Positions 6,701 through 11,279 of a stretch of 11,279 bases of DNA are shown in pieces. Positions within the stretch are counted from its first letter, which is position 1; every line of letters starts with the position of its first letter. Position numbers and translations under genes: made by a program. This DNA is from an uncultured Methylobacter sp. Lineage in GTDB: Bacteria > Pseudomonadota > Gammaproteobacteria > Methylococcales > Methylomonadaceae. The DNA is taken from contig CAIKYI010000164.1 in assembly GCA_903831545.1 (NCBI GenBank), positions 1 through 11,279 on the forward strand, given 5' to 3'. The notes beneath the pieces are model-generated. The model had not been told where the DNA came from, searched no databases, and was given only the letters and a program-made list of their open reading frames with translations.

Positions 6701-7975
6701 TTATCCGGCTTGTTGCCTGATGTCGGTTTCAATTTTTTTTATAAATTTGACTTTGCTTTCTCCTTTGACGGTATCAGCATCGATTATGCATTGCTCAATA
6801 TCTTCAGTCGAAGGAATATCAAACATCGTTTTCCTAAGGATCTGTTCCATAATACTTCTTAAGCCGCGAGCCCCCGTTTCCTGTTCGATGGCTTTTTTGG
6901 CGATTTCAACCAGAGCTTCTTGTTCAAAACTCAGTTCTACTCCGTCATAAGAAAATAATTGTTGATACTGGCGCACCAGTGCGTTTTTAGGTTCTGTTAA
7001 TACTTTGATTAATGACTCAACGTCCAGTGGTTCCAGCGGGGCCAATACCGGGAAACGGCCAATAAACTCGGGAATCAAACCAAATTTACGTAAATCGTCG
7101 GGTTGTGTGGCATTAAGCAAGTCTTCAAGTGCCGGTTTTTCAGCGGGATCGTTGACTTCAGCATGAAAACCGATGGCAGACTTGGTAGGTAGTAAGCGTT
7201 TTTCGACATGTTTTTCAAGACCGGGAAAAGAACCGCCGGCAATAAACAAAATATTCCGGGTATCAATGGTCGTATCATTGTCTTTGTTACGCGAACTTTT
7301 TCCGGAAATCTTAACCTGCGAACCTTCGACTAATCTTAGTAAAGCTTGCTGTACACCTTCTCCCGATACATCACGCGTTCCGGTTTGCTGTTCCGGACTC
7401 CGGGCGATTTTGTCGATTTCATCCAGATAGACGATTCCCCATTCGGCATTGGCCATATTGCCTTCAGCAACATCGAGTAATCTGACCAGAATGTTTTCCA
7501 CATCATCACCGACATAACCTGCCTGAGTCAGGGTTGTGGCATCAGCGATGACAAAGGGCACGCCGACAATTTTTGCCAGGGTACTGGCTAAAAGTGTCTT
7601 GCCGGTACCGGAAGGGCCAATCAATAAAATATTGGACTTGCCAATTTCCACATCCTTGTCAAATACGCCTAAGCCGGCATTTCCGCTTTCATGTTTAAGA
7701 CGTTTATAGTGGTTGTATACAGCAACCGACAGTATTTCTTTAGCCAGATCCTGGCCAATGATGTATTGATCGAGGTGTGCCTTGATCTTGGCCGGTATCG
7801 GTAAAGGTCCCTGCATTTCCGAGAGTTCTTTTTTTCGACTCCAATTACTGACAACCTGATTTGCCAATAAAACACAATCACCACAAATATAACCATCGCT
7901 GCCTGCGATTAAAGGAACCGTAGGCGATTGGGCAATGCCACAAAAAGAACAGTGTTTAATTTCTTTATCACTCAT
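6701..7975 (-). CDS. clpX2: ClpX-type AAA+ unfoldase of the nif cluster (ClpX2-like)
   Basis: 424 residues, the same length as E. coli ClpX. The N-terminal zinc domain has Cys9, Cys12, Cys31 and Cys34. Then follow YIIGQD, Walker A GPSGTGKT (120-127), pore-1 loop GYVG (153-156), Walker B IVYLDEID (181-188), sensor-1 region NILFIAGG (241-248), ClpP-docking loop IGF (268-270), GRFPV and sensor-2 GARGLR (368-373). All ATPase and ClpP-binding parts are therefore present. The pore-2 loop differs: where E. coli has RKH, this protein reads S-R-N-K-D-N-D (228-234). In Azotobacter, nif-linked ClpX2 influences NifB and NifEN levels during nitrogen fixation, and the gene order here matches, so a role in turning over FeMo-co assembly proteins is likely. 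The start has AAGG 8 bases upstream and lies 15 bases after the nifM stop. A general housekeeping clpX next to clpP is excluded by the context. Confidence 0.94.
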   Translation of the reverse strand: MSDKEIKHCSFCGIAQSPTVPLIAGSDGYICGDCVLLANQVVSNWSRKKELSEMQGPLPIPAKIKAHLDQYIIGQDLAKEILSVAVYNHYKRLKHESGNAGLGVFDKDVEIGKSNILLIGPSGTGKTLLASTLAKIVGVPFVIADATTLTQAGYVGDDVENILVRLLDVAEGNMANAEWGIVYLDEIDKIARSPEQQTGTRDVSGEGVQQALLRLVEGSQVKISGKSSRNKDNDTTIDTRNILFIAGGSFPGLEKHVEKRLLPTKSAIGFHAEVNDPAEKPALEDLLNATQPDDLRKFGLIPEFIGRFPVLAPLEPLDVESLIKVLTEPKNALVRQYQQLFSYDGVELSFEQEALVEIAKKAIEQETGARGLRSIMEQILRKTMFDIPSTEDIEQCIIDADTVKGESKVKFIKKIETDIRQQAG

Positions 7976-7990
7976 GGTGAATACCTTATA

Positions 7991-8839
7991 TTAATTGGGT
8001 AAGTTGTCTAGCCAGGCACGCTGACAAGCTCGCCGGGAACGATCAATGAGTATTTGACGTATTTTTGCAGTGGTTTTTTCCAGGGATAATGTTTCCTGTT
8101 CTTGTAACTGTCGGCATAAAACAAGATGAAAACCTATTTCCGATTCGATAATATCACTTACTTCTCCCAGATTTATTTTAAAAAGTACAGCATCCAATTC
8201 CGGATATAGCTTACCGCGTGGCACTAAACCAAGAATGCCGCCTTGAAGCGCTGTTGGACATTCTGAATGTTTTAAGGCCAAATCAGCAAATTGAGTTGGA
8301 TTTTCTTGCAGTTTTTCCCTGATTTCCAGCATCCTTGAAAAAGCGGTTTCGCGGGTATTGTCAAGATAGTCAGAATTTATACTAATAAAAATATGGCTGG
8401 CTTCACGCAGCTCAGGCCGGTTAAATTGTTCTTTATGTAAATCGTAGTAAAGGCCTATTTCTACTTCGGTGATGTCCGGTGAGCGCGAGGCTATCAGTTC
8501 CATAACCACATTGACCCGACATTGACGATAAAGTGCAGCGTTCAGGCTGGCTTCGTTGAGAAGGTTTTTTTGCAAATCATTGTAAAAAGACTCGTCATCT
8601 TCGTAACGATCACGGATTTCCTGATAAGCGTCCAATAATTCCCGATCGGAAATAATTACCGCTCCCGCTTCCGGGGCACTCAGGATTCTTGTTTCGATTT
8701 TAAATTCATTGTGCGCTTGTATTACGGCCTGTCTTAAGTCGGCAGCATTTAATTCATCAGGGTTTTTTTTGAACAGGGTCAGCGCCACTCTTAACAAACT
8801 ATAAGGATCTGCCTGAACAACCGGATTAGACGGGGTCAT
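7991..8839 (-). CDS. nifM: NifM, parvulin-type peptidyl-prolyl isomerase for NifH
   Basis: A 282-residue protein. Residues about 145-245 form a rotamase (parvulin) domain: REASHIFIS at its start, FADLALKHSECPTALQGGIL in the middle, and a G-E-V-S-D-I-I-E-S-E-I-G-F-H-L-V end. The N-terminal 140 residues are helical, as in NifM and SurA-like proteins, and no signal peptide is seen, which fits a cytoplasmic folding factor. NifM is needed for maturation of the nitrogenase Fe protein in Azotobacter and Klebsiella. The ATG at 8839 lies 1 base after the nifZ stop with GGAG 7 bases upstream. The same frame stays open upstream to an ATG at 8929, but that would overlap nifZ by 89 bases and adds a basic, unrelated-looking tail, so the shorter start is chosen. 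Confidence 0.93.
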   Translation of the reverse strand: MTPSNPVVQADPYSLLRVALTLFKKNPDELNAADLRQAVIQAHNEFKIETRILSAPEAGAVIISDRELLDAYQEIRDRYEDDESFYNDLQKNLLNEASLNAALYRQCRVNVVMELIASRSPDITEVEIGLYYDLHKEQFNRPELREASHIFISINSDYLDNTRETAFSRMLEIREKLQENPTQFADLALKHSECPTALQGGILGLVPRGKLYPELDAVLFKINLGEVSDIIESEIGFHLVLCRQLQEQETLSLEKTTAKIRQILIDRSRRACQRAWLDNLPN

Positions 8840-8840
8840 G

Positions 8841-9320
8841 TCAAAACTCCGGCTCTTTAAATGTTTCAGGGTTTGCCGGAGCCAGTGCTGACTCGGGCAC
8901 TTGCAAGGTTCTACCCTGAAACGCAACATGGTATTGGATTAATTCATTGTCTCTGATGACCTTAAAAATTTCTCCTTCAGCGCCTTTTGCAACCAGAATA
9001 TTTCCCTGAATCCCCAAATCAATATTACACACAACCTTATCCCTAAACTCGAAGCGACTGGGGTTCCAGGGCTCGTCTTCGCCGATCAGCTCTTCCAGAC
9101 GACAGCCCACCATCCGCCCATGATTTAAAAAATGTACGGTAAAAATGACCTGATCCTGCAGAAAAGTGCCTACTTCGATGACATTACCCACACTGCCTCG
9201 GCGTATCAACAGAGTTCCTACGTCCATACCGGGATAAGTACCGTCATTGCGGATGTTTCTGGTGACTCTGACCGATTCACCAAATTCAAACCGTCCCTCG
9301 TCAAAGCGCTCCGCTTTCAT
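8841..9320 (-). CDS. nifZ: Nitrogen fixation protein NifZ
   Basis: A 159-residue protein with two related modules of roughly 60-70 residues. The first (about 10-80) holds FEFGESVRVT, D-G-T-Y-P-G and GSVGNVIEVG. The second (about 88-146) holds FEFRDKVVC, L-V-A-K-G-A-E-G-E-I and VPESAL. These small beta-rich modules are the NifZ fold, and the protein length equals that of Azotobacter NifZ. NifZ helps convert the [4Fe-4S] pairs of immature NifDK into the second P-cluster. It overlaps nifW by 4 bases (ATGA) and is separated from nifM by 1 base, so the three are co-translated. Assignment rests on both sequence and neighbours. Confidence 0.95.
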   Translation of the reverse strand: MKAERFDEGRFEFGESVRVTRNIRNDGTYPGMDVGTLLIRRGSVGNVIEVGTFLQDQVIFTVHFLNHGRMVGCRLEELIGEDEPWNPSRFEFRDKVVCNIDLGIQGNILVAKGAEGEIFKVIRDNELIQYHVAFQGRTLQVPESALAPANPETFKEPEF

Positions 9321-9631
9321 GTTTTTATATCACCCAGTGCAACAAATGCCGTTTGTGGTTCACCCATGGAAAAAACCTTGAATACTTTTTCTGTTTGCGC
9401 GTTGGACTCGACAAAATCCTGGTAGGCCCGCATTAACAATTTGCTGTAAATCGCTCGTTTGGCGGGTTCATTTTCAGGCATATCATCAGCCGCTTTTTGC
9501 AAGTAATCATGAAAACGTTGCAGAATATGCAAGCGGTTGACATGAACGACACTCGGTTCGTAGTCCAGTTGGAAATATTGTAAAAAGTCTTCTGCAGACT
9601 CCAGTTCTTCCATTTCTTCTTCAAAGTTCAT
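9317..9631 (-). CDS. nifW: Nitrogenase-stabilising/protective protein NifW
   Basis: A 104-residue protein with the NifW pattern. An acidic helical start (EEEMEELESAEDFLQYF) is followed by hydrophobic D-Y-E-P-S-V-V-H-V-N-R-L-H-I-L-Q-R-F, then a Y-x-K-L-L-x-R-A-Y-Q-D-F-V-E-S helix and a final V-F-K-V-F segment. NifW associates with the MoFe protein and is thought to help its maturation or shield it from oxygen; its exact mechanism is unsettled. The start at 9631 has GGAG 7 bases upstream. The stop overlaps the nifZ start by 4 bases, a strong sign of translational coupling. Confidence 0.93.
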   Translation of the reverse strand: MNFEEEMEELESAEDFLQYFQLDYEPSVVHVNRLHILQRFHDYLQKAADDMPENEPAKRAIYSKLLMRAYQDFVESNAQTEKVFKVFSMGEPQTAFVALGDIKT

Positions 9632-9650
9632 GAATTATCTCCGGTGATAA

Positions 9651-9776
9651 TCAAAAGGGGCCGCTAAAAACAATCTGCATTTGCTTAAATCCCTGGTTCA
9701 ACATTTGTTTAAGCTTTAGTTTGGGGTGTGTAGGTAAGGCGATATCCAAAGATAAATAAACGCGATTTTCCCTAAC
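9651..9776 (-). pseudogene. Probable frameshifted C-terminal half of the small nifV-nifW gene
   Basis: An open stretch of 41 codons without a proper start. It lies one frame away from the preceding 48-codon gene and touches its end. It reads V-R-E-N-R-V-Y-L-S-L-D-I-A-L-P-T-H-P-K-L, then KLKQMLNQGFKQMQIVFSGP and F, then TGA. That stop lies 19 bases before the nifW start. Hydrophobic and basic residues alternate as in a real strand-helix-strand protein, which the other frames here do not show. Loss of one base near 9774-9777 would restore a single frame of about 88 codons. It may be a true mutation, a sequencing error, or, less likely, a recoding site. The function is unknown. Confidence 0.45.
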
Positions 9777-9918
9777 TCAGACTCCAGCTGTTCTTTCCCA
9801 GTGTCGGTGGTCCTGGAATTCTAAAAAAAGAGCCGGGATAGCGATCGTCCTGATCGGGTATTTCAAGAAATTCTTTGGTTTCGGGTTCGTATGACTCGGG
9901 TTCATTATGTTCGTTCAT
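9772..9918 (-). CDS. Small acidic protein between nifV and nifW, probably truncated by a frameshift
   Basis: 48 codons beginning MNEHNEPESYEPETKEFLEI and going on to D-D-R-Y-P-G-S-F-F-R-I-P-G-P-P-T-L-G-K, ending N-S-W-S-L-S. I do not recognise the family. It looks genuinely translated: it starts 14 bases after the nifV stop, with GAGG 10 bases before the ATG, as expected for an operon gene. Its first 25 residues are strongly acidic and the rest is rich in Pro and Gly. At its stop codon a second frame opens that reads sensibly for 41 more codons up to the nifW ribosome site (see 9651-9776), so the complete protein was probably about 88 residues. In Azotobacter this slot holds cysE1, which is absent here; nothing in the small protein resembles CysE. 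Confidence 0.55.
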   Translation of the reverse strand: MNEHNEPESYEPETKEFLEIPDQDDRYPGSFFRIPGPPTLGKNSWSLS

Positions 9919-9932
9919 GATGAAGCGTCCTC

Positions 9933-11057
9933 TTATAGATTTTGATGAAATAAGTTTAGGTCTTCGGTTTTGGGTGATTTTTTTGTGTTACTTACAAACT
10001 GCCTGACTTGAGTCAATAGCTTTTGAGCCTGTATCCGGGTTACCGCAATACCTATTTGTTGGTAAGCATGGATCACACCTTGAGTGCCTGAATGTTTGCC
10101 CAGAATCAGCTGATGACTTCGGCCAACGATGGCCGGATCAACACCCTGATAATTATTCGGATCTTTTAATAGTCCATCGACATGAATGCCCGCTTCATGA
10201 CTGAAGACGTTTTTACCAATTAAACTTTTGCGACTGCCAATGGCATCGCCCGAGGCGGTAGCAACTTGCTCGGAAAGCAACGGAAACTGCTGTAGATTGA
10301 TGCCGGTTTCAAAACCATATAACTGTTTTAAGCCTACCACAACCTCTTCCAGTGCGGCATTGCCTGCACGTTCTCCCAGTCCGTTGACGGTAGTATTGAC
10401 ATGAGTTGCACCCGCAAGTGCAGCCGCTAAAGTATTGGCGGTGGCAAGTCCCAAATCATCATGGGCGTGCATTTCAATTTCCAGATCTGTTGCGGCTCTT
10501 AATTTTTTGATGGATTCAAAAACGCCAAACGGCTCCATAATACCCACGGTGTCTGCAAACCGTATTCTGCTGGCACCTGCCTGTTGCGCGGTTTCAGCCA
10601 TTTGTAACAAAAAATCCAGGTCGGCTCGCGAGGCATCTTCCATTCCGACACAGACATCCAACCCCAGACTCCGTGCTTCCTGCACACAACTGGAAATTGT
10701 GTTCAGTACCCACTGCCGACTTTGTTTTAGTTTATGCTGAATATGCTGATCGGAAGCTGAAATGGATAAATCAACCTTATGCACGTTTAAGCTTAAACAG
10801 CTGTATAAATCATCGCGGCGCATTCTCGACCAGACCAACAGGGTTGAAGGTAAGCCTAACGCAGCAATCGCTTTAATTTCTTCCCGTTCGATAGCACCCA
10901 TTGCCGGAATGCCTATTTCCAGTTCCTGAACGCCCAATCCCGCCAGTTGTGTTGCAATTGACAGCTTTTCTTCCAAAGAAAAAGCCACGCCTGCGGACTG
11001 CTCACCATCCCTGAGCGTGGTGTCGTCAATTACAATTTGGCGGTTTTGGTTTTTCAT
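9933..11057 (-). CDS. nifV: Homocitrate synthase NifV
   Basis: A 374-residue protein of the isopropylmalate/homocitrate synthase family. It condenses acetyl-CoA and 2-oxoglutarate to (R)-homocitrate, the organic ligand of FeMo-co. The TIM-barrel start carries [10 protein letters not shown] (residues 11-20) with the metal and catalytic residues. Next come [10 protein letters not shown] (46-55), FADTVG, the metal-binding [12 protein letters not shown] (197-208) and NGLGERAGN. The C-terminal part has [10 protein letters not shown] and LGKHSG, typical of this family. The protein is shorter than LeuA and lacks the leucine-binding regulatory domain, consistent with NifV. The ATG has GGAG 6 bases upstream and lies 11 bases after the nifS stop, so the two are in one operon. 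LeuA is excluded by length and nif context. Confidence 0.96.
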   Translation of the reverse strand: MKNQNRQIVIDDTTLRDGEQSAGVAFSLEEKLSIATQLAGLGVQELEIGIPAMGAIEREEIKAIAALGLPSTLLVWSRMRRDDLYSCLSLNVHKVDLSISASDQHIQHKLKQSRQWVLNTISSCVQEARSLGLDVCVGMEDASRADLDFLLQMAETAQQAGASRIRFADTVGIMEPFGVFESIKKLRAATDLEIEMHAHDDLGLATANTLAAALAGATHVNTTVNGLGERAGNAALEEVVVGLKQLYGFETGINLQQFPLLSEQVATASGDAIGSRKSLIGKNVFSHEAGIHVDGLLKDPNNYQGVDPAIVGRSHQLILGKHSGTQGVIHAYQQIGIAVTRIQAQKLLTQVRQFVSNTKKSPKTEDLNLFHQNL

Positions 11058-11068
11058 AAATTTCTCCG

Positions 11069-11279
11069 TTATGCATAAACCGGAGCAAACGCCTGCTCAG
11101 GGTTGGTTACCGGTCCATCGCCGGACCAATACGGCGATAATTTGCGTAACGTGGCGACGATACCGGGCATCACGTCGATGACTTTCTCCACTTCTGCCAT
11201 TGAGTTATAGCGCGAAAAGGAAAAGCGAATGGTGCCAGGAGCGGCGGTGTAGGGAATATCCATGGCCCGCATCACATGC
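11069..11279 (-). CDS. nifS: Cysteine desulfurase NifS, C-terminal fragment
   Basis: The last 69 codons of a gene that enters from the right edge. The reading starts [13 protein letters not shown], then [35 protein letters not shown], and ends F-A-P-V-Y-A. The [10 protein letters not shown] motif and the D-V-M-P-G-I-V segment are characteristic of the small domain of NifS. NifS is a PLP enzyme that takes sulfur from cysteine for nitrogenase Fe-S cluster assembly, with NifU as scaffold. The PLP lysine and the active cysteine lie outside the window and cannot be checked. Position directly before nifV supports NifS rather than IscS. Confidence 0.92.
   Translation of the reverse strand, partial: HVMRAMDIPYTAAPGTIRFSFSRYNSMAEVEKVIDVMPGIVATLRKLSPYWSGDGPVTNPEQAFAPVYA

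Noticed and set aside
8840..8929. Upstream extension of nifM by 30 codons to an ATG at 8929
   Set aside because: It would overlap nifZ by 89 bases. The ATG at 8839 has a good GGAG at the right distance, and the added residues do not resemble NifM.
9632..9932. A sigma-54 nif promoter or a cysE remnant between nifV and nifW
   Set aside because: No GG-N10-GC pair with nif-like flanks was seen on the minus strand, and neither small frame shows the hexapeptide repeats of CysE.

Overview
The window reads as chromosomal DNA of a nitrogen-fixing gammaproteobacterium. The gene string nifS-nifV-(small gene)-nifW-nifZ-nifM-clpX-(grx-bolA)-nifF closely parallels the Azotobacter vinelandii block nifUSV-cysE1-nifWZM-clpX2-nifF, and the rest of the content (NodT-type RND efflux, CheW proteins) fits that class. 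Base composition looks moderate. A methanotroph of the Methylococcales is a reasonable guess, but nothing in the window proves it. Every gene lies on the minus strand, so transcription runs from the right edge to the left.

Right part (about 11279 down to 5457): a tightly packed nif accessory operon. It begins inside nifS (cysteine desulfurase, C-terminal end only) and nifV (homocitrate synthase for FeMo-co). A short unrecognised acidic gene follows, probably frameshifted, in the place where Azotobacter has cysE1. Then come nifW and nifZ (nitrogenase MoFe maturation and protection), nifM (parvulin-type isomerase for NifH), a second ClpX, a monothiol glutaredoxin-BolA fusion, and nifF (flavodoxin, electron donor to nitrogenase). 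Most junctions are ATGA overlaps or gaps under 30 bases with good Shine-Dalgarno sites. Together these genes supply sulfur, homocitrate, Fe-S trafficking, folding, turnover and reductant for nitrogenase. No sigma-54 nif promoter was found by eye inside the block, so the promoter is probably upstream of the window.

Middle (5456 to 2600): a 289-base intergenic region carries a two-tier inverted repeat directly after nifF. Its G-U pairs fit a minus-strand RNA. It is followed by a large gene for an apparently soluble protein with two related Cache-like sensor modules and a C-terminal CheW domain.

Left part (2599 to 1): a CecR/CerR-type TetR regulator with a striking set of nested palindromes upstream, overlapping by 4 bases a NodT-family outer-membrane efflux lipoprotein gene, then the start of an RND periplasmic adaptor gene. 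The inner-membrane RND pump gene presumably lies beyond the left edge. This looks like a self-regulated efflux operon unrelated to nitrogen fixation.

The points most worth a second look are the Grx-BolA fusion in a nif operon, the soluble double-Cache-CheW protein, the broken small gene between nifV and nifW, the RNA structure after nifF, and the changed pore-2 loop of the nif ClpX.
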